Positions 53,188 to 64,000 of a stretch of DNA of 64,000 nt are shown piece by piece. Every line of letters begins with the position of its first letter. Position 1 is the stretch's first letter. The position numbers and the translations under genes were made by a program. Source of the stretch: Heterobasidion occidentale (taxonomy: Eukaryota; Basidiomycota; Agaricomycetes; Russulales; Bondarzewiaceae); NCBI GenBank assembly GCA_039111635.1, contig JBCAQO010000008.1:124001-188000 (forward strand), in the 5' to 3' direction. The notes beneath the pieces were generated by a model, which was given only the letters and a program-made list of their open reading frames with translations, did not search any database and had not been told where the DNA came from.

Positions 53188-54049
53188 TAGCTAGGGGCGG
53201 TCAGGACATAGATGTACGGTGACTGCGAATGGTATTTTTCAAGGCCTGAGCGAGTTCCCTCATCGAGAGAAAACCCTGATTTGCCCGATGCTCAGCACTT
53301 AGCGAGTCAGCGCTCAGCTGGCAGTTGAGTGGACGGAGGAAGCGATGTTTTGGATGACATCAGCAGAAAGCGAAACGACCAACACCGAGACCCCGGCACT
53401 CTTGGGACCCTAGATTTTTGCTCTGTTGCTGGCGCTCATATATCCGCCCACCTTTCTCACAACTGCTTGAATTGAAGATTCAACACACGTATCATGACTC
53501 TAGTTGTTGCTCCACACATTTACCACAAAGAAGGCGGCCCAAACTGTCCCCTAAAGACCAGGACATCCCATGTGCACAGCCCATCCGTGGCGTTACGGGG
53601 TCCCAGTCAACACTCGTCGACTCGCTTGATGGACTTCGAGGAAATTCATGGACAAACCGTTTCAATTGAGGGACTCGGGTCAAGCCAAATAATACTTGGA
53701 AGAGAAGTTGCTCGCTGCTGTAGGTGAGGACCCCACGGCAACCTCGCTCCTGTACTATGGCATGTCGCTCAGATGTGTACTAAGACACCGGCCCTTGTCA
53801 AAGTCACCATTCGAGCGGTTGCGATGGCGCTAGAGAAACGATAGAGGATAATCGGATGAAGGACATCGCTTACAACGTGACATGACAGATATTCGACCAG
53901 CTAAGTCCTAAATATACTCAGCTCGGAACAGTGGATTCGCACCTCAGAGACTCCGACCATTCTCTAGAACACACTGCAACTCTGTGGGACGCTGAAGACT
54001 CGCTGAAGTCACCGGTCTACACACTCCCACATATGAGCTCAACAACCTC
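53188..54049. other. Intergenic, no gene recognised
   Basis: Short frames only, between the retroelement fragment and the start of duplicated copy B. Confidence 0.5.
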
Positions 54050-55616
54050 CTGAAATCCACAGATGAGTTATAGTTCTTGTCGATGCATCTTATGGTAGGT
54101 TCTACTTAATGGTCCGCTTTGCTCTAAGGTTCTCACTATCCATCTCGGTTGCGGTACAATAGCGCCAACTTCCGACGTCGTGATTCAGGCGCGCAGATCA
54201 ATGACTACCCATCTGCCATACTGATACTTGCTCAGTTCCGGAGTTTCATATGCAAATTTTCTGCTTGTAGTTTTTTTTGCCTTTAACAGTCACAGATTTT
54301 TCTTCCATCTGAAGGTATGTTTGTGAATGGCCTTCTGTTCTATTTGATTGCCCGCTGGTGAGGCAGCTTGGGAACGACTGAATGAGATGATGCTCTACGT
54401 GGTTGTGGGTCAACGGCGACTATCATCGACGATTACTCCGCATGCTGCTACAGATCGGCTGTATGGCGGCCACAGTTGAGGTGAGTATCAAGCTGACTAC
54501 ATTATCTGGACTGAAGTCTTAGACCCCTCTCGTGTGATGCTTCCTAGCGTCTCGTGTCGTGAAACCTACTTGGATATGGAACTGTGCGCACTTTGCACAC
54601 ACTGGCACGTGTATATCAGATAGACTTTCTTCCACCACACGCGCTCGTGGATGGCGCTTGTTTGCCGATCCCACAGGTGCCGGAGTTCCTCTTTCATTCG
54701 TGCGAATGTATGCCATGAGAACACTCGGTCCATTTGAGGCGCTGCTGGTCAATCTTGACGCCCATCATGCCGTCGTCAAGGTGCTGTCCATTCTCTTCTC
54801 CATGCTTGTCATTTCGGCCTGCAGGAACGGAGCTTGGTAGACATATCTATGTGAGTAATCAATTCTGTCAACTCAATCACGGTTTTCACGTTGACATGAA
54901 ATTCTCGGGCTTAGGGGAAGGAAGCCCTTCATCGCTATATATCACGATCAAAGCTGCGTGATCATCTTGGTCTGTGTCTCTCGTATTGAGTTGAGGCTTC
55001 TTCATAGTCTGTTGGCGGGAAGATTCGAATCAACGTATCTAGAACATCGTGGACCGATGTCAACGCCAAATCAGTATGTCTTTGCATGCAATGGTTTGGG
55101 TCACCGGCGTCGTTTCAATGTTTCTTTGCGAGCAATTTTCGAGGCTTCGATAATGACTTTGTCCTCACCTGCGCTTACTCGGCAGTCGAGTGGTGATCGC
55201 CAAAGTTTCAGGGAGAGTGGCCACGCGCTACCATACAACCGTGTCTTTTTTCCTCTACATAAAGAGTATTTGTGTTCAGTGACCCGTATAATCATAGCCT
55301 AGCTCACTGCTCAGACGTAGATCAGCACCTGATCCTTCATGATGCAATGGGTCACACTGCTCCCACACAACGCGATTTGCGATGATATTCATGCCTATGC
55401 ATCCCCGTCGGGGCCCGCTTGCGCCCCCAAGGAGATCGCAGTTCGAATAGAGACCATCTACATGGGAAGTCCGAGTGATCATCAGCTTTTATAGGACATC
55501 GCCCTGAGACGGGATCTTTGATCAGATGCCACGCTTGCTATGCTTAGAGGCTATAAAGGTAAGTCTCCCAGTTCTGATTCGGAGTGTCAGTTCGTAGGCC
55601 CAACTCTTTCGTTTTC
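54050..55616 (+). repeat. Duplicated segment, copy B, upstream part
   Basis: Counterpart of 36560-38064, including the conserved frame around VPLSFVRMYAMRTLGPFEAL and the shared non-coding sequence CTACAGATCGGCTGTATGGC. The two copies are old judging from the number of differences. Confidence 0.7.
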
Positions 55617-57292
55617 ATGGCTTCCACGGTCAGGACCGTAGATTTCCTTCAGTCTGTCACTGCTCTTGATGACCTAGAAAAAATCCGCCTTGCTGCATGT
55701 AAGCAAGTGTCATACATGTCCCCCTAATTTCAACTGACACGACTCACCAAGTGGTCACCAGTGTGGTGATATTCTATGATCATTGTGGGCTTGATTATCC
55801 CTCTCGAGCATGAAGACCTGACTGAGGCAAGCTTCAGTCCTCACATTTGCAGATGAAGTGCGTGCCTTCTCCCTCAGGCATTCGTAATTGCACACTGACG
55901 AACATCCAGGTTGATTTGGTCTGGGTAAGGATTGCATCAGCTGCTCCCGACATGGCTTTGAGAGCATCGTCTTCTCGAATAGGACAAACATACATGGTCC
56001 ATTGGCAAAATTCTCTTTCTAATAGTAAGTTATTGGCATATTCGAAATTGAACGACGACTCAGAGCTGGGGAAGAATCGTTATTACGGTTTATCAACAGT
56101 CTTGTACGCCGTCTAGTCATCGAACTTATTATATACAAGTTTAGCTGAGGCTTATCATTTCAGTTTCAACAACTACGGTAAGCAAGTCGTGATGTTCAAG
56201 AACTAGTTAATAATGAATATGATTGAAACGCACTCAAGCCCTCTTCGCAACCGCTCTGTCTGACTCGGTGAGTCATTCACAGATGATTCATCAATCCTAC
56301 TAAACTACTACTAAACTTGGCTCACAGTTGTGCGTGCTCTGCATCTTGAAGTAGATGATTGACCTTGGACCCCGTTGACCTTTACTTAGTTGTGAGTAGC
56401 TAGCATACAAGCCTGTTAAGGTTTTGATCATCTTCCTGTTAGGTCGCTACTGGCTCAACTGGCAAGGATGGACAGGTGTATTCGTCACCGCAGCTCTAAT
56501 TGATGGTAGAAGCGCTTGTATCCACCTTATTTGAATATTACTGATTGCGCTCACCCAGTCACCTTGATGATGCGTGTCTATGCACTGTGTCGTAGCGGGA
56601 TGTGCTGGAGTCGTAGACGCATCATGGGATTCATGATGGTCGGCTTCCTTTCAGCTATGACTGCAAGTGCTTTCATCATATACAAGGCTCTTCATGCAGT
56701 CACAAGTTCGTCGCTGCTTGATTGATGAATAATTCTTTTTTTGCTGATTCCTCCTATCTCTTCAGCGCAAGTCATCCACAATCCATTAGTGCATGCGCCA
56801 TTCTGTGCAACAAGCAACATCCCAAAATACTTGCCCCTCTATTTCGTTCCGATAGCGGCGTTGGAAGTTGTGCTCGGTGGTCTGGCAACTTATACCTTGT
56901 TCCATGACACCGGACTCCAGTCATCGCAACTGTCTTCTGACTTTCAACGTGTGCTCGTACGGGACACAGCGATATACACCACCCTGTATGTCTTTCTCTT
57001 CCAATTTGCGTGCCTAAGTCACTAAAGTATAACTCAGTATGTTCTTCGTGTATTTATTGAATGCCTTCTTCTGGGTACTGTCTCCGGTGAGCTGGATTGC
57101 TGTGTTGGACCCGAAGTCATTTTGACGCCTTGACAATAGGAGCAATTGCTCGAGTTCCCAATCCCATTTGTCATGGCTACATCCTGTATCCTGACCAACC
57201 GCTTCATGCTGAATGTCTTCAGATGTCACCAGAAGACAGTCATGTCAAGGCGTTTGTCAGCGATGAGTGCATTGCTGTGTGCAATTTCGTAG
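55617..57292 (+). CDS. DUF6533 domain membrane protein, copy B
   Basis: Start MASTVRTVDFLQSVTALDDL. Family-like pieces in order: VVTSVVIFYDH (near 55760), DEVRAFSLRH-like (near 55855), a segment YSKLNDDSELGKNRYYGL (56036), WLNWQGWTGVFVTAALID (56443-56505), TLMMRVYALCRSGMCWSRRR with IMGFMMVGFLSAMTASAFII (from 56559), IIHNPLVHAPFCATSNIPKY, VPIAALEVVLGGLATYTLF, RVLVRDTAIYTTL, MFFVYLLNAFFWVLSP and EQLLEFPIPFVMATSCILTN with RFMLNVF, ending at TAG 57290-57292. From 56443 all exon borders are GT-AG and in frame. The first half is less certain and may be decayed. It is a predicted seven-helix protein of unknown function. Copy A at 38065 is its broken paralogue. Confidence 0.6.
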
Positions 57293-57779
57293 ATGCATCT
57301 TCAAAAGTGATATGTTGATGGATAGACATTGGGAGTTACTTACAGGACAGTCTATGAGATCATCAATTTCGTCCTGGGATGAATCTCTCTTGCTTATACC
57401 ACAAGTATGGGCATCTTATCGTAGACTCAGGAAGTCCCCAAGAATATGCATCGAAATCCAGTCACTACATTGTAAATCAATAGCCATCGGAATATAGCTC
57501 TCAAGTCATCGTATGGGATGGCCCATTTCGAACTTCCAACTCAGTACCTTGGACCTAGGTAATAACACTGTGATTTCCAAATAAATACCTGCGATTAGAT
57601 TGTCGATATCTAGATCGTCATCAGGCTACATCACTTGCCGATGATAAACAAGACACACCGGAGCTTTGCTCCGGCGTTGTGAACAGACACAATATCGGGA
57701 AGGATCAGGATGATTATTTCTCGTGCTAAATTCTCTTTGTGAATTACATTCAATGGTATTTTATCTATGTTAACCCAAG
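57293..57779. other. Intergenic
   Basis: No gene recognised. Confidence 0.5.
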
Positions 57780-58290
57780 TTCTCCTCGGTCTGCACCTCG
57801 AAATAGGGCTGCAAAGACATGAGCGACGAGCAAACAACTTGCAACACAGTAACATCTCGAGGTTTGTCCAGGCGTCACGCAGCGCGTTGAGCAGCCAGAG
57901 CGCAGATGCCGGGGATGCCACCATCCTGCAAGGGCATCTGCTCCAGCCGACAATCGTATCGAGGACGAGAGCGCACCTTTGAGGCTCCGGAGCTCGGTCT
58001 TGGCTTGCTCCTACTTGTGCTTGTAGTCCTGGAGCTGGATGTCTAGATCGCGGATGACCACGAGGTCAAAGTCTTCTGAGGTCAAGAGCTCACGTTGCAC
58101 CGCGAGAGGTCAGACCCCTCCATGTTGGAGCAAAGCTGGCCTGTGACCATCTGCGTGTTTGTTCTCCAGCTGCTTGTGTCCTGCCAATGCACGGGCAGCA
58201 TTCTGCAGCCGCTGGCGCTCGTTCTTGGCCACCCGCGCCTTGCACGTGTCGTGGGCCTCTTTTGAAAGGTCATGGTCGGCGGCTGTCAGA
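57780..58290 (-). pseudogene. Coiled-coil protein remnant
   Basis: On the minus strand a protein-like helix-rich sequence can be followed: DHDLSKEAHDTCKARV and KNERQRLQNAARALAGHKQL (58270-58160), then LLTSEDFDLVVIRDLDIQL and QDYKHK, a stop TAG at 58013-58011, and EQAKTELRSLKGALSS after it. The heptad-like Leu spacing indicates a coiled coil. Frame changes and the stop show it is broken. It is unlike anything I can name. Confidence 0.4.
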
Positions 58291-59140
58291 GGAAAGGCGG
58301 CCAGTCAGAAACTGGTCAATGCAGGTGCTGCGGGTAGAGAAGCTAGAAGCTAGGAAAAGGGAGAACGTACGCACCGGCGTTGGCTGGGACCTCCGAGAGC
58401 CACTGCCAGCGTCCTCCTCCTCGTGCTTCTTCCCGTTCCACCCCAGCGGTTGACCCAGTCCTGCTTCTCGCGCGGCGTGCTGATGCGCCCTAGAACCGAC
58501 GGGAACGGTGCGCGCTCCGAGTCGCGCGCACTGCGACGATACGAGTTGACCCCGGGACCCAGTGTAGCCACGGAAAAGACACCCGCGCACGCGTCCGAGC
58601 CGATGCGACGACCAAGCACCCAGCACCCAGTACCCAGCAAACCCAATAGAGGAATCGGTGCGTGGAGTTGATGTTACTGTCCCGGACGCAGAAAACACCA
58701 GCACCCAAGAGACGCTCGAGCATGTGAATTGCCGACGCAGCGCAGGCGAAGCTCACGCCCGCACCTGAGCTCAAGCGAATGGCAGCAGAGAGGCCAGCCG
58801 ACGTGTGCGCTACATGCTCGTGCCCGAGCCGCCTCTTCGCTCCGAGGTGGGTCGCGTGCGCCGTGTCGATGCATGTCGCGCGCTCGCTGGCCGGCTGGCC
58901 TCGACGCTAGCAACGGTGGGCGTCGTGACATTCATCGAGCGGTCCGTCATGAGCAGCGTCGCGCGTACATGACGCGGCTCCTGTTTCTGGGAGTGTGGCA
59001 GCACGGAAGTGGGGTCAGCCTCACGGGGGCGGGGGCAGGCGGAAAGGGCGACACGATACATGTCTTATAACATGGTGAGGTGGGATACGAGCAATTGGCG
59101 GGTGATCATGTGTTGGAAGGTCTGCGATCGGTGGAGCAGG
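58291..59140. other. Intergenic, GC-rich
   Basis: Long Arg/Ala-rich frames on both strands from GC content; no gene recognised. Confidence 0.45.
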
Positions 59141-59846
59141 TACTATCGTTGCACCGGAGTTGCAAAAAAAGAAAAGATTTCTTTGTAGTGTCTTCAATTA
59201 GGCTCTGTCTCACCACAAATTTTTATGATACCTGCGGAAGCTTCTTGAAATGTGTCCTGTTATTTTTTTCATATTTTCTAGCAATCTCTAGGAATTATTG
59301 TGATATGATTGAGAAGGGGTGTCCGAAAACGAGCAAAGCTTAGGAGTTGCAAATCTTGCCGACGATCGGGTCACACGTTGTCACGTTTAAACTCGAACTC
59401 CGACGGGGCGCACTGCGAAACGACCTACCATGCGGAGATTCAAAGAATGACCAAGCATCACACGGCCCGAGACTCCCTGTCACTATGCCTGCCATCGGGC
59501 ACTGCCCGTCGTAAGAAATTTAGTGAAGAGCAGTAGAGGCCTCAAAGTGATAAAAAATAACCTGAATACTTTCAGTAACACCTCTCCATATTGTGATTTT
59601 CTTAGTTTTGTAGTTGAGCTCAAGGATCTGAGAGATCTTGAGCATCTCTCAGATATCTCTGCCCTAAAAACCATTATTCATTGCCTCCTCACTGCTGCAC
59701 CCAATTTCTGTTCTCGCAAAAACTCTGATACTTGAAGAGTGCTTAGATAAACTATGAATTTTTTCAAGAGGTGCCGTCAAAAGTTGCCGCGAGGAGCTCG
59801 ATTTTGAACCTCTCATACCATTTGCAACTCCGGTGCAATGATAGTA
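59141..59846. mobile_element. Tc1/mariner-like MITE, 706 bp
   Basis: 26-base inverted ends (59141-59166 and 59821-59846) match at 25 positions. If the outer TA is the target duplication, the TIR is CTATCGTTGCACCGGAGTTG plus four bases, as in Tc1/mariner elements. The interior (AT-rich, several stops) encodes no transposase. It has no counterpart in the duplicated copy A. Confidence 0.7.
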
Positions 59847-60065
59847 AGACATTGTCGGACAAAAGCAAGAACCTAACGAAATCAGGCAAGTATTGTTGAG
59901 GAGGTTGACAGCATGTCGCGGCTCGCAAGGCGGACATTTCAACCAGGGGATTAGCGCGTTCGTGGACAGATCACCAAACAGAAGTAAACGAAAGTTCGAG
60001 CATTGCGTATAGTAAGTGTAATAGTCAAAACACGCACTAGTATCTGTGCACATGTCTCTGATGGT

Positions 60066-62264
60066 TCAGAGGGGCAACGAGCGAACGATTGTCCACTTCA
60101 CTTCATTTACAAAACTCGCGTGCAGTTTCGACGCCAGACGCAAACCCGCGAAAAGTCGATGCAGCTGCTCCACGTCAGTTGCAAAAGCGCCAATCATCCC
60201 ATCCGGCCTGACCACGGCATACAGCCTCGACGTCTCATCTACCTCAAAACCTGTATAGGCGTATCTTTTGCTATCGACGAACGAGCGAGTTCCTGGCACA
60301 ATTGCAGGAGCATGGGTGCCAGCCGGAAACAACAGGATGCTCGAAGCAAGGCCAGCGTGTCGATACTTGTCGATCGCGGAAATTGATGTGTCCAGATCTA
60401 TGGAGGTTCGTCCGACGAACACGAGGATATGATGCTTGTTCAAGCCAGCTATAGCGTCGAAAAGAGTCGTTTGTACGTTTGTGGTCGTCTCCACCAAGAA
60501 GGAAGCGTCTGGCGCACGATCGCCTGCTCGGAGCTTGGCTCCCGCGACGCCATACGGGCCCACTTTCACCTTCGCGCTCTCGACCTTAGCTTCTTCTTGA
60601 GTTTCCCTGCCCTCAAACACAATCGGACTCCAGCGACAGTTGACGCCGAGCTGCAACCCCTGCCGCGGTCTCCACATAGGGTCGCCCGGTACCCCATCCC
60701 TCTTTCGCGCCTCGAGTGTGGAGGGAGGCATACGAGTGAATGCGAGACGGTGGAGGTCAGAGGTGAGGTTGAGCATCTCTGCGACGACAGGCATGCGCTC
60801 GTCTTCGTATGTTTGCAGGAGGGAAGGTGAGGCGAGGCGCTTATGGACGAGGGCGAGTTTCCAGCTGATGTTAGCCTGATTGGAATGGTGTGAGCGATCT
60901 GATGTGCATGTGAGAATGGCGGTGCAACTGACCGCGTCAAGAATCCCGGTGTTCGCGCCTTGACCGCCCGCTGGAGAGTGACAGTGCGCGGACTCTATGA
61001 ACCGACTTGAGATTGAGATTTCCACGAATCGAAGGCATGCTTATCCATACCGCCAACCAAGAAGACGCGCCCAACGCTGAATCTGTCTACCATGCGAATA
61101 TTTGCTCTGATAATCACGCGTCAGCTATGAGATAGAACTAAAGATGCATAAGTCATACCTCCATTCTGAAATCCATGTCACATTTTTCAACTTGATATCG
61201 TTCGACTTGCTGATGTGATCGAACATCTTCTGTATGCCTTCGTCATCTTGAGGGAGAGGGTTCGGAAGCTCGGGACCCATAGCTTGAATCTGGAACATAG
61301 GTGCTGGCTGGACAGTTTGAGAGAGAACCTACATGAATATCGGCATCCATCATTAAATATTCACGCAGTTAACCGATGAAACCAATGTATACTCCAACGC
61401 CGAACACACCCCATCTGTGCCAATGCTAAGTTCGAGTGAACATTTATGTTTTCTGTAGAGAAAATCACCAACTTACTGTGCGATCGATACCTGTACACTC
61501 TACATTCGCCACGAACATCTTGTCACCCTCCTCAGTTTTTCCTAGAAATGAGACGCCGAGCATCCTCCGTGTAGCGCCTTTATGAGCAATGAGAACGGAT
61601 ATTGAAATGGTCCAATGACTGTGAAGGGCACACACCACGGGCACCATCTGCAGCAACTATATACTCGTATTCCTCATTAACCTCGATGTCTTGACTTTTG
61701 AGGCGAGCAAGAACCGTCTTTGTGCCCTCGCTTTGCTCGATCCCGACCAATTCGACGCCCAACTCGACCTTGGTGCCCAAATTCTCCAAGTGCTTCCGTA
61801 GAACGTCCTCGAACACAGATTGGTGCACGCTGATCGGGCGGACGTAAGGTGTATCGGGAGACGCATCGGCCTCTTCTGCCCATTTGATCTCTTCCACAAT
61901 TTCCTTGCCTACGCCATGCGCACCGATCATGAGCAGGGGCATCGCGATGGTCATGACATCATCGAGCACGCCGAGGGATGCTAGCACTTCTTGAGTGCGG
62001 GGCTGTAGCGATGATACATAGCACGAAGTCATTCATGGGTGGAAATAGTCACGAGAGACTTCATTAACTTGTAAAGCAGTTCCGCGGATGCCTCCGTGGA
62101 ATGAATGTCTTTTCTCAATTACTCGAATCGGTATGCCGTTCTGGCGAAGAGTGATGGCTGCTATCGACCCGGTTGGCCCGCTTCCCACCTGTCAAGATAT
62201 CACAGGCGGCCCACAGACATGAAGTGCACAAACGTACAATGAGGATCGCTGGCTTCGTCGACAT
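60066..62264 (-). CDS. FAD-dependent monooxygenase with C-terminal thioredoxin-like domain (phenol hydroxylase type)
   Basis: Complete multi-exon gene. Exon 1 is MSTKPAILI (62264-62238); exon 2 (62188-62069) starts with the dinucleotide-binding motif VGSGPTGSIAAITLRQNGIP; exon 3 (from 62002) reads PRTQEVLASLGVLDDVMTIA, YVRPISVHQSVFEDVLRKH and YIVAADGARG (the DG motif). RRMLGVSFLGKTEEGDKMFV, PAPMFQIQAMGPELPN and NIRMVDRFSVGRVFLVG follow, then the FAD/ribityl site GESAHCHSPAGGQGANTG (a GD motif with Glu for Asp), WKLALVHKRLASPSLLQTYE, and a C-terminal domain with GDRAPDASFLVETTTN and RPDGMIGAFATDVEQLHRLF. Such enzymes hydroxylate phenolic or polyketide substrates using NAD(P)H and oxygen. The intron between ILDA and ISWKLA (about 55 bp) reads through. 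Middle exon borders (61250-61650) are approximate. Confidence 0.85.
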
Positions 62265-63567
62265 AGCTGGGTGCGATAGAGATGCTTCGAGTATGCCGCT
62301 CGCGTTCGAACTGTTTTCGAGACTGGTAACACAACTCCGACCCAGCCTGGATTATGAACGAATCTGCCTCGGATGAGATGCTCGTAAGATGTTTGACGCT
62401 CGAGAACAAGATCTTCAGCTCCTGGAACATGATATGAGTAAAACCGAGGTCGAAGCGAGGACATGTGGGAGGGCCCTGTGATCTGCTGTACGGTATGCGC
62501 TTACCTAGCAATGGCTATTATCGGTGACTACTTAGAGATCGAAGAAGTTCGAAGCTGCAAGACGCCTCACAGTGCATCGAGGAGCAATCAGTCAGACGCC
62601 GGGTGGACTGTGTCGCGGTTCTGGAAGTGTTCTGAAGGATCAGGCAGATCACGACGTCCCCAAAAAAGGTCCCCGTTGGCAGCGATTTTTACAAGCACAA
62701 CTTGAGGCAGTTACATGCTTTTTGATTGAATCCTGAAAGTGGGAAGACCTGGGAGGACGCATGGCTTGACGCTTACACAAGTGGAGAAGGGATTCGGGCC
62801 TATCCGGGCGATGTCGAGCCGGTTCGAACCTGTTCGAACTGATCACGCTCTCAGATGTCATACGGGGAGATTGGTCTTGCGCAAGGTACAGCCTGCTACA
62901 GCGCGTCTCGTCGTCTTGAACATTGATTATCATGCCTCGACTTTCCGAGGAGCCTCCACGGCGCTATCGAAACAAGCAAAAATCGCTATCACACACATCC
63001 CACCATCCCCGTTCAACAGGTCATCAGGGAGAACGGATCGTCGTCATTTTCCCCACACCATCTTCTCACCGCTCCTCCACACTTCTCTCTCGTAAAATGC
63101 CGATACCACTTATGATTGACTGCCAAAATGTCTCAAATTTCTGCGTGAAGCGCTCTGGACCTAAATCTTCTAGGTATTGATGAGATTATGGGCTAAGTGC
63201 TGTGTCCAAACTCGACATCATATCCGGGAATTTCTCTGCTTAATACAACGAGAATTCGATGAATAGACGCCTAGCGAGTCAGCTTTCGTCATATCAGATG
63301 AGTATCGATATACCAATAACACCTCATATGTAACGTACTGGTCGTCCTGCTCGCACCGTCAACACCGGCAGCCACTAGCAAGGTAGACCTCATTCTAACT
63401 TCCTTGCGATTCCTCGATCGGTGAGTGTGTCTGATAGATTTGTCTTAATTCCTTGCTAACCTACAACTGATACCCCTGTGCAGACGCGTATGTATTTATG
63501 GCGGGAGTTTTTAGCTATCTCTCACTGTTGCCCCGATAACAGCATTCTTCGAGACACGAATCAAACG
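62265..63567. promoter_or_regulatory. Shared promoter region of two divergent monooxygenase genes
   Basis: 1.3 kb between two head-to-head FAD monooxygenases. Contains scattered short frames and no gene I can support. Individual promoter elements were not identified. Confidence 0.4.
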
Positions 63568-64000
63568 ATGGGTCCCAATGGAACTATGGTAGAGACAACC
63601 GACGTGCTGATTATCGGCGCTGGGCCTGCCGGGCTCATGTGCGCGAACGCCCTTGGGGGACTGGGTGTTCGGACAATCATTATCGATCGCAGGTCAGAGC
63701 TTGTGACTTTTGCATTGTTGACGTTGACTGACGCTGTTTTATTTATATTAATGCAGAGAACCAGGGGAATTGTATGGGCAGGCTGATGGTATCCAACCTG
63801 GTACAGCCGAGATATGGCAGAGCTATGGATTGAGAGAACGTCTGATGAAAGAAGGGTGGCCACTCACTGCACTGGTCCGCCCGTTTTTCTAGTATCTTGC
63901 AATTATAGGCTTCAACTCACACCAATCACCGAAACAATTCTCTTCTCAGGCAGCGTATATGGCCAACCTCGAGACTGAACACATTGAGGTGGCTCATGAA
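63568..64000 (+). CDS. FAD-dependent monooxygenase (phenol 2-monooxygenase type), 5' part, runs off window end
   Basis: Exons 63568-63692, 63757-63874 and 63950 onward. Translation starts MGPNGTMVETTD (a second Met six codons later is also possible) followed by VLIIGAGPAGLMCANALGG, a perfect GxGxxG FAD-binding fold, then VRTIIIDRR and, in exon 2, GELYGQADGIQPGTAEIWQ and YGLRERLMKEGWPLTAL. GQADGIQPGT with EIWQSYGL is characteristic of phenol hydroxylases such as PheA. Exon 3 begins AAYMANLETEHIEVAHE and continues past the window. It is oriented away from the monooxygenase at 60066 and differs clearly from it, so it is a separate paralogue and not part of the duplicated segment. Confidence 0.88.

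Noticed and set aside
62810..62840. GGTTCGAAC words as a possible tRNA B-box
   Set aside because: Part of a short TTCGAAC repeat; no T-stem, acceptor or A box at a suitable distance.

Overview
The window is nuclear DNA of a mushroom-forming basidiomycete (Agaricomycetes, probably a polypore-like wood-decay lineage). Evidence: genes split by many introns of about 45-60 bp with GT-AG borders, a Plavaka-type transposase, the agaricomycete-specific families DUF6698, DUF6533 and DUF6534, and chromodomain and FIDD-type Ty3/Gypsy elements. About half of the window is transposon sequence; the host genes are an ammonium transporter, a predicted mitochondrial PPR-like protein, several DUF6533/DUF6534 membrane proteins and two FAD-dependent phenol-hydroxylase-type monooxygenases.

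Layout. 1-925: 5' part of a Plavaka transposase (minus). 2569-4548: a nine-exon DUF6698-type gene. 5469-7126: an integrase-core gene with an in-frame stop, cut by a Gypsy LTR. 7127-23161: a nest of retroelements made of the 5' end of a self-priming Gypsy (Gypsy-1), a nearly complete minus-strand Gypsy with 1.08 kb LTRs (Gypsy-2, 8140-19234), and the 3' part of a Copia element whose LTR sits in a DUF6534 gene. The two flanks of Gypsy-2 belong to different elements, so this locus is a rearrangement junction. 23672-27618: a small unknown gene and a second DUF6534 gene. 30162-31944: Amt/Mep ammonium transporter. 33881-35213: PPR-like gene. 36560-52290 and 54050-62264: two diverged copies of a segment holding a DUF6533 gene and an FAD monooxygenase. 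The first copy is damaged by a 10.7 kb Gypsy (Gypsy-3, 39001-49709, TSD GTCAC), a 0.73 kb TIR element and an internal deletion; the second is largely intact. 63568-end: another FAD monooxygenase, divergent from the first.

Most notable: both better-preserved Gypsy elements carry extra, non-retroviral coding sequence between pol and the 3' LTR. Gypsy-2 carries a spliced four-exon gene in antisense, encoding a Cys-cluster protein of about 506 residues, flanked by a 34-bp direct repeat that includes the polypurine tract. Gypsy-3 carries a sense ORF of 458 codons that stays open while gag and pol hold six stops, and that overlaps a second frame with convincing coiled coils. It is followed by about 15 interspersed copies of a ~22-nt repeat and a tRNA-like fold. 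Gypsy-1 and Gypsy-3 show the hallmark of Tf1-like self-priming: a 10-nt primer-binding site complementary to the predicted mRNA 5' end. All family assignments come from reading the translations; no database search was possible.
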